The notes: generated from the letters alone by a model not told the origin. Positions 46,799-59,431 are shown, counted from the stretch's first letter. The stretch is 64,000 bases of DNA from Brachyhypopomus gauderio (GCF_052324685.1 NC_135211.1:1773105-1837104); one strand, 5' to 3'. Numbers and translations: made by a program.

Positions 46799-46887
46799 AT
46801 GTATGTTCCTTTCTCTTCTTTTTTAGACATATTTTGCGCAAACAGATTAACTAAATTTCAACATTTCTCTCAAACAAATCAGCCTCT

Positions 46888-46960
46888 CGCCCAACGTGGG
46901 GCTCGAACCCACGACCCTGAGATTAAGAGTCTCATGCTCTACCGACTGAGCTAGCCGGGC
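46888..46960 (-). tRNA. tRNA-Lys-CTT: tRNA-Lys (CUU), unit 34, consensus
   Basis: Consensus gene. Confidence 0.96.
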
Positions 46961-48111
46961 GTTTTATGTAGGACCCCAAAAGCACTTGCTGTCGCCACAT
47001 GTTGACATGTTGAGCAGGACCTGAGCTATGTTTGTGGAATTTGTGCAGAGACTAAAGACCTTCACCCTTAAACATTCACTAAACCTGGTGCATGATCTCA
47101 CATCCCAGAGATTGAGAATCTGGCAAACTAACAATCGAACTGGTCAGGTAACAGCAGCATTTGAAGTGGGGTCAAAAATGTACCATTAAAGGCACTTGAC
47201 ATCCCCGCTCAGTTTCGTTGCATAGCCTCTTTATAGTTGTTGAAAAAACATTTTGTAGCGGAAGAAAACATTAATTTACTGGAAGACAATCCAGTGATCG
47301 CTCTTAATATCAAAGTAAAACATGTACTCTGTCCTGATAAAATTTTGACCATGTGCATTTCACCTTGGGATTTAAAGTGTTTCCCGTTAGTCTGAGTACA
47401 TCAGCTGAAGGCAGCTTAACTTCTTTTTTGGTTCTTGAAGTCTTTTTTTATTCTCATCCGAAAGGCATATTCTGTTCCAGAAAACATTGGGGATTCCAAT
47501 GTATCAATGGCCTAGTTGGGAAAATGATTGCTGAACTCTGTAATGATCCTGATCTCAGCAGTACCAAGTGCCACAAAGGTCCACAAATCAGTTTACTCAT
47601 GTATTTTATTGCCTATGGTTTGGTTTGTAAATGTGTGTTGGTGATATGGATGCATTCATGACACCACATTTTCTGGACAAAATGCGTCTTGGAGCAGAGC
47701 TCCTGCAGTGCTTCCATCAAATCTGTTTTGAATAGGTTTTGGGTGCATTTTCACATATAATTTCAAAAGCGTCATATCTAAGAGGACATAACCCTGCAAC
47801 TGAAGGCAAGGGAGCTACACTGTGTAAACTGGTGAAAATCATACACATTCCGATGACTGGTGGACAAAAGGATCAAAACTGTGACAGGAAAAGGGTCTAC
47901 AAACTGACCTTTTGTTTGAAGACCTGCAGGTCGTGACAAGTGAGTAATTGAAGGAAGGGCAAATTTTAGACAAGCTAGCAGAAAAGTGTGAGTGACCTTG
48001 ATGTTGCATCCTTTATGCATTGGCTCATTTCATCAAAAGCCAGCAAACAGGAGGAATGTGCTTGTTGGGTTTTTCTTTTGAGGAAGAACTATGTAAGCAC
48101 CGAAGCATCTG

Positions 48112-48117
48112 GTCTCT

Positions 48118-48158
<41 letters not shown>

Positions 48159-48185
48159 ATGGTGGTTCGAGCCCACCCAGGGACG
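48112..48185 (+). tRNA. tRNA-Asn-GTT: tRNA-Asn (GUU), unit 35, consensus
   Basis: Consensus gene; G24 restored relative to units 29 and 32. Confidence 0.96.
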
Positions 48186-48270
48186 ATGTATGTTCCTTTC
48201 TCTTCTTTTTTAGACGTATTTTGCGCAGATTAACTAAATTTCAACATTTCTCTCAAACAAATCAGCCTCT

Positions 48271-48343
48271 CGCCCAACGTGGGGCTCGAACCCACGACCC
48301 TGAGATTAAGAGTCTCATGCTCTACCGACTGAGCTAGCCGGGC
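48271..48343 (-). tRNA. tRNA-Lys-CTT: tRNA-Lys (CUU), unit 35, consensus
   Basis: Gene consensus; the base before G1 is A on the - strand (CATAAAAA leader). Confidence 0.95.
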
Positions 48344-49494
48344 TTTTTATGTAGGACCCCAAAAGCACTTGCTGTCGCCACATGTTGACATGTTGAGCAG
48401 GACCTGAGCTATGTTTGTGGAATTTGTGCAGAGACTAAAGACCTTCACCCTTAAACATTCACTAAACCTGGTGCATGATCTCACATCCCAGAGATTGAGA
48501 ATCTGGCAAACTAACAATCGAACTGGTCAGGTAACAGCAGCATTTGAAGTGGGGTCAAAAATGTACCATTAAAGGCACTTGACATCCCCGCTTAGTTTCG
48601 TTGCATAGCCTCTTTATAGTTGTTGAAAAAACGTTTTGTAGCGGAAGAAAACATTAATTTACTGGAAGACAATCCAGTGATCGCTCTTAATATCAAAGTA
48701 AAACATGTACTCTGTCCTGATAAAATTTTGACCATGTGCATTTCACCTTGGGATTTAAAGTGTTTCCCGTTAGTCTGAGTACATCAGCTGAAGGCAGCTT
48801 AACTTCTTTTTTGGTTCTTGAAGTCTTTTTTTATTCTCATCCGAAAGGCATATTCTGTTCCAGAAAACATTGGGGATTCCAATGTATCAATGACCTAGTT
48901 GGGAAAATGATTGCTGAACTCTGTAATGATCCTGATCTCAGCAGTACCAAGTGCCACAAAGGTCCACAAATCAGTTTACTCATGTATTTTATTGCCTATG
49001 GTTTGGTTTGTAAATGTGTGTTGGTGATATGGATGCATTCATGACACCACATTTTCTGGACAAAATGCGTCTTGGAGCAGAGCTCCTGCAGTGCTTCCAT
49101 CAAATCTGTTTTGAATAGGTTTTGGGTGCATTTTCACATATAATTTCAAAAGCGTCATATCTAAGAGGACATAACCCTGCAACTGAAGGCAAGGGAGCTA
49201 CACTGTGTAAACTGGTGAAAATCATACACATTCCGATGACTGGTGGACAAAAGGATCAAAACTTTGACAGGAAAAGGGTCTACAAACTGACCTTTTGTTT
49301 GAAGACCTGCAGGTCTTGACAAGTGAGTAATAGAAGGAAGGGCAAATTTTAGACAAGCTAGCAGAAAAGTGTGAGTGACCTTGATGTTGCATCCTTTATG
49401 CATTGGCTCATTTCATCAAAAGCCAGCAAACAGGAGGAATGTGCTTGTTGGGTTTTTCTTTTGAGGAAGAACTATGTAAGCACAGAAGCATCTG

Positions 49495-49500
49495 GTCTCT

Positions 49501-49541
<41 letters not shown>

Positions 49542-49568
49542 ATGGTGGTTCGGGCCCACCCAGGGAAG
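49495..49568 (+). tRNA. tRNA-Asn-GTT: tRNA-Asn (GUU), unit 36, variant G58/A72
   Basis: B-box A58G with acceptor C72A. Confidence 0.85.
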
Positions 49569-49657
49569 ATGTGTGTTCCTTTCTCTTCTTTTTTAGACGT
49601 ATTTTGCGCAAACAGATTAACTAAATTTCAACATTTCTCTCAAACAAATCAGCCTCT

Positions 49658-49730
49658 CGCCCAACGTGGGGCTCGAACCCACGACCCTGAGATTAAGAGT
49701 CTCATGCTCTACCGACTGAGCGAGCCGGAC
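49658..49730 (-). tRNA. tRNA-Lys-CTT: tRNA-Lys (CUU), unit 36, variant U2/C9
   Basis: A-box A9C and C2U. Confidence 0.87.
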
Positions 49731-50881
49731 GTTTTTTGTAGGACCCCAAAAGCACTTGCTGTTGCCACATGTTGACATGTTGAGCAGGACCTGAGCTATG
49801 TTTGTGGAATTTGTGCAGAGACTAAAGACCTTCACCCTTAAACATTCACTAAACCTGGTGCATGATCTCACATCCCAGAGATTGAGAATCTGGCAAACTA
49901 ACAATCGAACTGGTCAGGTAACAGCAGCATTTGAAGTGGGGTCAAAAATGTACCATTAAAGGCACTTGACATCCCCGCTCAGTTTCGTTGCATAGCCTCT
50001 TTATAGTTGTTGAAAAAACATTTTGTAGCGGAAGAAAACATTAATTTACTGGAAGACAATCCAGTGATCGCTCTTAATATCAAAGTAAAACATGTACTCT
50101 GTCCTGATAAAATTTTGACCATGTGCATTTCACCTTGGGATTTAAAGTGTTTCCCGTTAGTCTGAGTACATCAGCTGAAGGCAGCTTAACTTCTTTTTTG
50201 GTTCTTGAAGTCTTTTTTTATTCTCATCCGAAAGGCATATTCTGTTCCAGAAAACATTGGGGATTCCAATGTATCAATGACCTAGTTGGGAAAATGATTG
50301 CTGAACTCTGTAATGATCCTGATCTCAGCAGTACCAAGTGCCACAAAGGTCCACAAATCAGTTTACTCATGTATTTTATTGCCTATGGTTTGGTTTGTAA
50401 ATGTGTGTTGGTGATATGGATGCATTCATGACACCACATTTTCTGGACAAAATGCGTCTTGGAGCAGAGCTCCTGCAGTGCTTCCATCAAATCTGTTTTG
50501 AATAGGTTTTGGGTGCATTTTCACATATAATTTCAAAAGCGTCATATCTAAGAGGACATAACCCTGCAACTGAAGGCAAGGGAGCTACACTGTGTAAACT
50601 GGTGAAAATCATACACATTCCGATGACTGGTGGACAAAAGGATCAAAATTGTGACAGGAAAAGGGTCTACAAACTGACCTTTTGTTTGAAGACCTGCAGG
50701 TCGTGACAAGTGAGTAATTGAAGGAAGGGCAAATTTTAGACAAGCTAGCAGAAAAGTGTGAGTGACCTTGATGTTGCATCCTTTATGCATTGGCTCATTT
50801 CATCAAAAGCCAGCAAACAGGTGGAATGTGCTTGTTGGGTTTTTCTTTTGAGGAAGAACTATGTAAGCACCGAAGCATCTG

Positions 50882-50887
50882 GTCTCT

Positions 50888-50928
<41 letters not shown>

Positions 50929-50955
50929 ATGGTGGTTCGAGCCCACCCAGGGACG
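50882..50955 (+). tRNA. tRNA-Asn-GTT: tRNA-Asn (GUU), unit 37, consensus
   Basis: Consensus gene. Confidence 0.96.
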
Positions 50956-51044
50956 ATGTATGTTCCTTTCTCTTCTTTTTTAGACGTATTTTGCGCAAAC
51001 AGATTAACTAAATTTCAACATTTCTCTCAAACAAATCAGCCTCT

Positions 51045-51117
51045 CGCCCAACGTGGGGCTCGAACCCACGACCCTGTGATAAAGAGTCTCATGCTCTACC
51101 GACTGAGCTAGCCGGGC
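51045..51117 (-). tRNA. tRNA-Lys-CTT: tRNA-Lys (CUU), unit 37, variant U37/A41
   Basis: A37U and A29/A41 mismatch. Confidence 0.8.
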
Positions 51118-52268
51118 GTTTTATGTAGGACCCCAAAAGCACTTGCTGTCGCCACATGTTGACATGTTGAGCAGGACCTGAGCTATGTTTGTGGAATTTG
51201 TGCAGAGACTAAAGACCTTCACCCTTAAACATTCACTAAACCTGGTGCATGATCTCACATCCCAGAGATTGAGAATCTGGCAAACTAACAATCGAACTGG
51301 TCAGGTAACAGCAGCATTTGAAGTGGGGTCAAAAATGTACCATTAAAGGCACTTGACATCCCCGCTTAGTTTCGTTGCATAGCCTCTTTATAGTTGTTGA
51401 AAAAACGTTTTGTAGCGGAAGAAAACATTAATTTACTGGAAGACAATCCAGTGATCGCTCTTAATATCAAAGTAAAACATGTACTCTGTCCTGATAAAAT
51501 TTTGACCATGTGCATTTCACCTTGGGATTTAAAGTGTTTCCCGTTAGTCTGAGTACATCAGCTGAAGGCAGCTTAACTTCTTTTTTGGTTCTTGAAGTCT
51601 TTTTTTATTCTCATCCGAAAGGCATATTCTGTTCCAGAAAACATTGGGGATTCCAATGTATCAATGACCTAGTTGGGAAAATGATTGCTGAACTCTGTAA
51701 TGATCCTGATCTCAGCAGTACCAAGTGCCACAAAGGTCCACAAATCAGTTTACTCATGTATTTTATTGCCTATGGTTTGGTTTGTAAATGTGTGTTGGTG
51801 ATATGGATGCATTCATGACACCACATTTTCTGGACAAAATGCATCTTGGAGCAGAGCTCCTGCAGTGCTTCCATCAAATCTGTTTTGAATAGGTTTTGGG
51901 TGCATTTTCACATATAATTTCAAAAGCGTCATATCTAAGAGGACATAACCCTGCAACTGAAGGCAAGGGAGCTACACTGTGTAAACTGGTGAAAATCATA
52001 CACATTCCGATGACTGGTGGACAAAAGGATCAAAACTTTGACAGGAAAAGGGTCTACAAACTGACCTTTTGTTTGAAGACCTGCAGGTCTTGACAAGTGA
52101 GTAATTGAAGGAAGGGCAAATTTTAGACAAGCTAGCAGAAAAGTGTGAGTGACCTTGTTGTTGCATCCTTTATGCATTGGCTCATTTCATCAAAAGCCAG
52201 CAAACAGGAGGAATGTGCTTGTTGGGTTTTTCTTTTGAGGAAGAACTATGTAAGCACAGAAGCATCTG

Positions 52269-52274
52269 GTCTCT

Positions 52275-52315
<41 letters not shown>

Positions 52316-52342
52316 ATGGTGGTTCGAGCCCACCCAGGGAAG
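52269..52342 (+). tRNA. tRNA-Asn-GTT: tRNA-Asn (GUU), unit 38, variant A72
   Basis: C72A only. Confidence 0.89.
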
Positions 52343-52431
52343 ATGTATGTTCCTTTCTCTTCTTTTTTAGACGTATTTTGCGCAAACAGATTAACTAAAT
52401 TTCAACATTTCTCTCAAACAAATCAGCCTCT

Positions 52432-52504
52432 CGCCCAACGTGGGGCTCGAACCCACGACCCTGAGATTAAGAGTCTCATGCTCTACCGACTGAGCTAGCC
52501 GGGC
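52432..52504 (-). tRNA. tRNA-Lys-CTT: tRNA-Lys (CUU), unit 38, consensus
   Basis: Consensus gene. Confidence 0.96.
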
Positions 52505-53655
52505 GTTTTTTGTAGGACCCCAAAAGCACTTGCTGTCGCCACATGTTGACATGTTGAGCAGGACCTGAGCTATGTTTGTGGAATTTGTGCAGAGACTAAA
52601 GACCTTCACACTTAAACATTCACTAAACCTGGTGCATGATCTCACATCCCAGAGATTGAGAATCTGGCAAACTAACAATCGAACTGGTCAGGTAACAGCA
52701 GCATTTGAAGTGGGGTCAAAAATGTACCATTAAAGGCACTTGACATCCCCGCTCAGTTTCGTTGCATAGCCTCTTTATAGTTGTTGAAAAAACGTTTTGT
52801 AGCGGAAGAAAACATTAATTTACTGGAAGACAATCCAGTGATCGCTCTTAATATCAAAGTAAAACATGTACTCTGTCCTGATAAAATTTTGACCATGTGC
52901 ATTTCACCTTGGGATTTAAAGTGTTTCCCGTTAGTCTGAGTACATCAGCTGAAGGCAGCTTAACTTCTTTTTTGGTTCTTGAAGTCTTTTTTAATTCTCA
53001 TCCGAAAGGCATATTCTGTTCCAGAAAACATTGGGGATTCCAATGTATCAATGACCTAGTTGGGAAAATGATTGCTGAACTCTGTAATGATCCTGATCTC
53101 AGCAGTACCAAGTGCCACAAAGGTCCACAAATCAGTTTACTCATGTATTTTATTGCCTATGGTTTGGTTTGTAAATGTGTGTTGGTGATATGGATGCATT
53201 CATGACACCACATTTTCTGGACAAAATGCGTCTTGGAGCAGAGCTCCTGCAGTGCTTCCATCAAATCTGTTTTGAATAGGTTTTGGGTGCATTTTCACAT
53301 ATAATTTCAAAAGCGTCATATCTAAGAGGACATAACCCTGCAACTGAAGGCAAGGGAGCTACACTGTGTAAACTGGTGAAAATCATACACATTCCGATGA
53401 CTGGTGGACAAAAGGATCAAAACTGTGACAGGAAAAGGGTCTACAAACTGACCTTTTGTTTGAAGACCTGCAGGTCTTGACAAGTGAGTAATTGAAGGAA
53501 GGGCAAATTTTAGACAAGCTAGCAGAAAAGTGTGAGTGACCTTGATGTTGCATCCTTTATGCATTGGCTCATTTCATCAAAAGCCAGCAAACAGGAGGAA
53601 TGTGCTTGTTGGGTTTTTCTTTTGAGGAAGAACTATGTAAGCACAGAAGCATCTG

Positions 53656-53661
53656 GTCTCT

Positions 53662-53702
<41 letters not shown>

Positions 53703-53729
53703 ATGGTGGTTCGAGCCCACCCAGGGAAG
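53656..53729 (+). tRNA. tRNA-Asn-GTT: tRNA-Asn (GUU), unit 39, variant A72
   Basis: C72A only. Confidence 0.89.
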
Positions 53730-53818
53730 ATGTATGTTCCTTTCTCTTCTTTTTTAGACGTATTTTGCGGAAACAGATTAACTAAATTTCAACATTTCTC
53801 TCAAACAAATCAGCCTCT

Positions 53819-53891
53819 CGCCCAACGTGGGGCTCGAACCCACGACCCTGAGATTAAGAGTCTCATGCTCTACCGACTGAGCTAGCCGGGC
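53819..53891 (-). tRNA. tRNA-Lys-CTT: tRNA-Lys (CUU), unit 39, consensus
   Basis: Consensus gene. Confidence 0.96.
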
Positions 53892-55042
53892 GTTTTTTGT
53901 AGGACCCCAAAAGCACTTGCTGTCGCCACATGTTGACATGTTGAGCAGGACCTGAGCTATGTTTGTGGAATTTGTGCAGAGACTAAAGACCTTCACACTT
54001 AAACATTCACTAAACCTGGTGCATGATCTCACATCCCAGAGATTGAGAATCTGGCAAACTAACAATCGAACTGGTCAGGTAACAGCAGCATTTGAAGTGG
54101 GGTCAAAAATGTACCATTAAAGGCACTTGACATCCCCGCTCAGTTTCGTTGCATAGCCTCTTTATAGTTGTTGAAAAAACGTTTTGTAGCGGAAGAAAAC
54201 ATTAATTTACTGGAAGACAATCCAGTGATCGCTCTTAATATCAAAGTAAAACATGTACTCTGTCCTGATAAAATTTTGACCATGTGCATTTCACCTTGGG
54301 ATTTAAAGTGTTTCCCGTTAGTCTGAGTACATCAGCTGAAGGCAGCTTAACTTCTTTTTTGGTTCTTGAAGTCTTTTTTTATTCTCATCCGAAAGGCATA
54401 TTCTGTTCCAGAAAACATTGGGGATTCCAATGTATCAATGACCTAGTTGGGAAAATGATTGCTGAACTCTGTAATGATCCTGATCTCAGCAGTACCAAGT
54501 GCCACAAAGGTCCACAAATCAGTTTACTCATGTATTTTATTGCCTATGGTTTGGTTTGTAAATGTGTGTTGGTGATATGGATGCATTCATGACACCACAT
54601 TTTCTGGACAAAATGCGTCTTGGAGCAGAGCTCCTGCAGTGCTTCCATCAAATCTGTTTTGAATAGGTTTTGGGTGCATTTTCACATATAATTTCAAAAG
54701 CGTCATATCTAAGAGGACATAACCCTGCAACTGAAGGCAAGGGAGCTACACTGTGTAAACTGGTGAAAATCATACACATTCCGATGACTGGTGGACAAAA
54801 GGATCAAAACTGTGACAGGAAAAGGGTCTACAAACTGACCTTTTGTTTGAAGACCTGCAGGTCTTGACAAGTGAGTAATTGAAGGAAGGGCAAATTTTAG
54901 ACAAGCTAGCAGAAAAGTGTGAGTGACCTTGATGTTGCATCCTTTATGCATTGGCTCATTTCATCAAAAGCCAGCAAACAGGAGGAATGTGCTTGTTGGA
55001 TTTTTCTTTTGAGGAAGAACTATGTAAGCACCGAAGCATGTG

Positions 55043-55048
55043 GTCTCT

Positions 55049-55089
<41 letters not shown>

Positions 55090-55116
55090 ATGGTGGTTCG
55101 AGCCCACCCAGGGACG
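55043..55116 (+). tRNA. tRNA-Asn-GTT: tRNA-Asn (GUU), unit 40, consensus
   Basis: Consensus gene; leader has GCATGTG where others have GCATCTG. Confidence 0.96.
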
Positions 55117-55205
55117 ATGTATGTTCCTTTCTCTTCTTTTTTAGACGTATTTTGCGCAAACAGATTAACTAAATTTCAACATTTCTCTCAAACAAATCAG
55201 CCTCT

Positions 55206-55278
55206 CGCCCAACGTGGGGCTCGAACCCACGACCCTGAGATTAAGAGTCTCATGCTCTACCGACTGAGCTAGCCGGGC
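55206..55278 (-). tRNA. tRNA-Lys-CTT: tRNA-Lys (CUU), unit 40, consensus
   Basis: Consensus gene. Confidence 0.96.
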
Positions 55279-56429
55279 GTTTTATGTAGGACCCCAAAAG
55301 CACTTGCTGTCGCCACATGTTGACATGTTGAGCAGGACCTGAGCTATGTTTGTGGAATTTGTGCAGAGACTAAAGACCTTCACCCTTAAACATTCACTAA
55401 ACCTGGTGCATGATCTCACATCCCAGAGATTGAGAATCTGGCAAACTAACAATCGAACTGGTCAGGTAACAGCAGCATTTGAAGTGGGGTCAAAAATGTA
55501 CCATTAAAGGCACTTGACATCCCCGCTCAGTTTCGTTGCATAGCCTCTTTATAGTTGTTGAAAAAACGTTTTGTAGCGGAAGAAAACATTAATTTACTGG
55601 AAGACAATCCAGTGATCGCTCTTAATATCAAAGTAAAACATGTACTCTGTCCTGATGAAATTTTGACCATGTGCATTTCACCTTGGGATTTAAAGTGTTT
55701 CCCGTTAGTCTGAGTACATCAGCTGAAGGCAGCTTAACTTCTTTTTTGGTTCTTGAAGTCTTTTTTTATTCTCATCCGAAAGGCATATTCTGTTCCAGAA
55801 AACATTGGGGATTCCAATGTATCAATGACCTAGTTGGGAAAATGATTGCTGAACTCTGTAATGATCCTGATCTCAGCAGTACCAAGTGCCACAAAGGTCC
55901 ACAAATCAGTTTACTCATGTATTTTATTGCCTATGGTTTGGTTTGTAAATGTGTGTTGGTGATATGGATGCATTCATGACACCACATTTTCTGGACAAAA
56001 TGCGTCTTGGAGCAGAGCTCCTGCAGTGCTTCCATCAAATCTGTTTTGAATAGGTTTTGGGTGCATTTTCACATATAATTTCAAAAGCGTCATATCTAAG
56101 AGGACATAACCCTGCAACTGAAGGCAAGGGAGCTACACTGTGTAAACTGGTGAAAATCATACACATTCCGATGACTGGTGGACAAAAGGATCAAAACTGT
56201 GACAGGAAAAGGGTCTACAAACTGACCTTTTGTTTGAAGACCTGCAGGTCGTGACAAGTGAGTAATTGAAGGAAGGGCAAATTTTAGACAAGCTAGCAGA
56301 AAAGTGTGAGTGACCTTGATGTTGCATCCTTTATGCATTGGCTCATTTCATCAAAAGCCAGCAAACAGGAGGAATGTGCTTGTTGGGTTTTTCTTTTGAG
56401 GAAGAACTATGTAAGCACCGAAGCATCTG

Positions 56430-56435
56430 GTCTCT

Positions 56436-56476
<41 letters not shown>

Positions 56477-56503
56477 ATGGTGGTTCGAGCCCACCCAGGG
56501 ACG
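56430..56503 (+). tRNA. tRNA-Asn-GTT: tRNA-Asn (GUU), unit 41, consensus
   Basis: Consensus gene. Confidence 0.96.
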
Positions 56504-56588
56504 ATGTATGTTCCTTTCTCTTCTTTTTTAGACGTATTTTGCGCAGATTAACTAAATTTCAACATTTCTCTCAAACAAGTCAGCCTCT

Positions 56589-56661
56589 CGCCCAACGTGG
56601 GGCTCGAACCCACGACCCTGAGATTAAGAGTCTCATGCTCTACCGACTGAGCTAGCCGGGC
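56589..56661 (-). tRNA. tRNA-Lys-CTT: tRNA-Lys (CUU), unit 41, consensus
   Basis: Consensus gene. Confidence 0.96.
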
Positions 56662-57812
56662 GTTTTATGTAGGACCCCAAAAGCACTTGCTGTCGCCACA
56701 TGTTGACATGTTGAGCAGGACCTGAGCTATGTTTGTGGAATTTGTGCAGAGACTAAAGACCTTCACCCTTAAACATTCACTAAACCTGGTGCATGATCTC
56801 ACATCCCAGAGATTGAGAATCTGGCAAACTAACAATCGAACTGGTCAGGTAACAGCAGCATTTGAAGTGGGGTCAAAAATGTACCATTAAAGGCACTTGA
56901 CATCCCCGCTCAGTTTCGTTGCATAGCCTCTTTATAGTTGTTGAAAAAACGTTTTGTAGCGGAAGAAAACATTAATTTACTGGAAGACAATCCAGTGATC
57001 GCTCTTAATATCAAAGTAAAACATGTACTCTGTCCTGATAAAATTTTGACCATGTGCATTTCACCTTGGGATTTAAAGTGTTTCCCGTTAGTCTGAGTAC
57101 ATCAGCTGAAGGCAGCTTAACTTCTTTTTTGGTTCTTGAAGTCTTTTTTTATTCTCATCCGAAAGGCATATTCTGTTCCAGAAAACATTGGGGATTCCAA
57201 TGTATCAATGACCTAGTTGGGAAAATGATTGCTGAACTCTGTAATGATCCTGATCTCAGCAGTACCAAGTGCCACAAAGGTCCACAAATCAGTTTACTCA
57301 TGTATTTTATTGCCTATGGTTTGGTTTGTAAATGTGTGTTGGTGATATGGATGCATTCATGACACCACATTTTCTGGACAAAATGCGTCTTGGAGCAGAG
57401 CTCCTGCAGTGCTTCCATCAAATCTGTTTTGAATAGGTTTTGGGTGCATTTTCACATATAATTTCAAAAGCGTCATATCTAAGAGGACATAACCCTGCAA
57501 CTGAAGGCAAGGGAGCTACACTGTGTAAACTGGTGAAAATCATACACATTCCGATGACTGGTGGACAAAAGGATCAAAACTTTGACAGGAAAAGGGTCTA
57601 CAAACTGACCTTTTGTTTGAAGACCTGCAGGTCTTGACAAGTGAGTAATTGAAGGAAGGGCAAATTTTAGACAAGCTAGCAGAAAAGTGTGAGTGACCTT
57701 GATGTTGCATCCTTTATGCATTGGCTCATTTCATCAAAAGCCAGCAAACAGGAGGAATGTGCTTGTTGGGTTTTTCTTTTGAGGAAGAACTATGTAAGCA
57801 CAGAAGCATCTG

Positions 57813-57818
57813 GTCTCT

Positions 57819-57859
<41 letters not shown>

Positions 57860-57886
57860 ATGGTGGTTCGAGCCCACCCAGGGAAG
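57813..57886 (+). tRNA. tRNA-Asn-GTT: tRNA-Asn (GUU), unit 42, variant A72
   Basis: C72A only. Confidence 0.89.
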
Positions 57887-57947
57887 ATGTATGTTCCTTT
57901 CTCTTCTTTTTTAGACGTATTTTGCGCAAACAGATTAACTAAATTTC

Positions 57948-57951
57948 AAAA
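57948..57951 (-). terminator. T4 run gained downstream of tRNA-Lys in unit 42
   Basis: A C-to-A change turns TTCAACATT into TTCAAAATT on the + strand. This makes TTTT on the - strand, 24 nt beyond the 3' end of this unit's tRNA-Lys. No other unit has a canonical T4 this close to tRNA-Lys. Confidence 0.55.
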
Positions 57952-57975
57952 TTTCTCTCAAACAAATCAGCCTCT

Positions 57976-58048
57976 CGCCCAACGTGGGGCTCGAACCCAC
58001 GACCCTGAGATTAAGAGTCTCATGCTCTACCGACTGAGCGAGCCGGAC
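57976..58048 (-). tRNA. tRNA-Lys-CTT: tRNA-Lys (CUU), unit 42, variant U2/C9
   Basis: A-box A9C and C2U. The only tRNA-Lys with a T4 run close behind it (57948-57951). Confidence 0.87.
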
Positions 58049-59199
58049 GTTTTTTGTAGGACCCCAAAAGCACTTGCTGTCGCCACATGTTGACATGTTG
58101 AGCAGGACCTGAGCTATGTTTGTGGAATTTGTGCAGAGACTAAAGACCTTCACCCTTAAACATTCACTAAACCTGGTGCATGATCTCACATCCCAGAGAT
58201 TGAGAATCTGGCAAACTAACAATCGAACTGGTCAGGTAACAGCAGCGTTTGAAGTGGGGTCAAAAATGTACCATTAAAGGCACTTGACATCCCCGCTCAG
58301 TTTCGTTGCATAGCCTCTTTATAGTTGTTGAAAAAACATTTTGTAGCGGAAGAAAACATTAATTTACTGGAAGACAATCCAGTGATCGCTCTTAATATCA
58401 AAGTAAAACATGTACTCTGTCCTGATAAAATTTTGACCATGTGCATTTCACCTTGGGATTTAAAGTGTTTCCCGTTAGTCTGAGTACATCAGCTGAAGGC
58501 AGCTTAACTTCTTTTTTGGTTCTTGAAGTCTTTTTTTATTCTCATCCGAAAGGCATATTCTGTTCCAGAAAACATTGGGGATTCCAATGTATCAATGACC
58601 TAGTTGGGAAAATGATTGCTGAACTCTGTAATGATCCTGATCTCAGCAGTACCAAGTGCCACAAAGGTCCACAAATCAGTTTACTCATGTATTTTATTGC
58701 CTATGGTTTGGTTTGTAAATGTGTGTTGGTGATATGGATGCATTCATGACACCACATTTTCTGGACAAAATGCGTCTTGGAGCAGAGCTCCTGCAGTGCT
58801 TCCATCAAATCTGTTTTGAATAGGTTTTGGGTGCATTTTCACATATAATTTCAAAAGCGTCATATCTAAGAGGACATAACCCTGCAACTGAAGGCAAGGG
58901 AGCTACACTGTGTAAACTGGTGAAAATCATACACATTCCGATGACTGGTGGACAAAAGGATCAAAACTGTGACAGGAAAAGGGTCTACAAACTGACCTTT
59001 TGTTTGAAGACCTGCAGGTCGTGACAAGTGAGTAATTGAAGGAAGGGCAAATTTTAGACAAGCTAGCAGAAAAGTGTGAGTGACCTTGATGTTGCATCCT
59101 TTATGCATTGGCTCATTTCATCAAAAGCCAGCAAACAGGAGGAATGTGCTTGTTGGGTTTTTCTTTTGAGGAAGAACTATGTAAGCACCGAAGCATCTG

Positions 59200-59205
59200 G
59201 TCTCT

Positions 59206-59246
<41 letters not shown>

Positions 59247-59273
59247 ATGGTGGTTCGAGCCCACCCAGGGACG
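59200..59273 (+). tRNA. tRNA-Asn-GTT: tRNA-Asn (GUU), unit 43, consensus
   Basis: Consensus gene. Confidence 0.96.
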
Positions 59274-59358
59274 ATGTATGTTCCTTTCTCTTCTTTTTTA
59301 GACGTATTTTGCGCAGATTAACTAAATTTCAACATTTCTCTCAAACAAATCAGCCTCT

Positions 59359-59431
59359 CGCCCAACGTGGGGCTCGAACCCACGACCCTGAGATTAAGAG
59401 TCTCATGCTCTACCGACTGAGCTAGCCGGGC
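59359..59431 (-). tRNA. tRNA-Lys-CTT: tRNA-Lys (CUU), unit 43, consensus
   Basis: Gene consensus, leader as in unit 35. Confidence 0.95.

Larger units (their letters stand above)
45764..47150 (+). repeat. Array unit 34, class G2
   Basis: Marker set of unit 31. Confidence 0.95.
47151..48533 (+). repeat. Array unit 35, class G, 1383 bp
   Basis: 4-base deletion; GGGCTTTTTATG leader of tRNA-Lys shared with unit 43; private CAATGGCC near 47508. Confidence 0.95.
48534..49920 (+). repeat. Array unit 36, class A
   Basis: Isolated class A unit 15 units after the previous one; same markers as unit 15 (T at 60). Confidence 0.95.
49921..51307 (+). repeat. Array unit 37, class D2
   Basis: T at 729, T at 902; same markers as unit 16 without its private change. 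Confidence 0.95.
51308..52694 (+). repeat. Array unit 38, class C
   Basis: Marker set of unit 17. Confidence 0.95.
52695..54081 (+). repeat. Array unit 39, class E
   Basis: Marker set of unit 9. Confidence 0.95.
54082..55468 (+). repeat. Array unit 40, class F
   Basis: As unit 26, with a private GCATGTGG in the tRNA-Asn leader. Confidence 0.95.
55469..56851 (+). repeat. Array unit 41, class G, 1383 bp
   Basis: 4-base deletion with the GATGAAATT and AAGTCAG markers of unit 27. Confidence 0.95.
56852..58238 (+). repeat. Array unit 42, class H
   Basis: H markers without the ACAT duplication; private TTCAAAATT between the tRNA genes. Confidence 0.95.
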
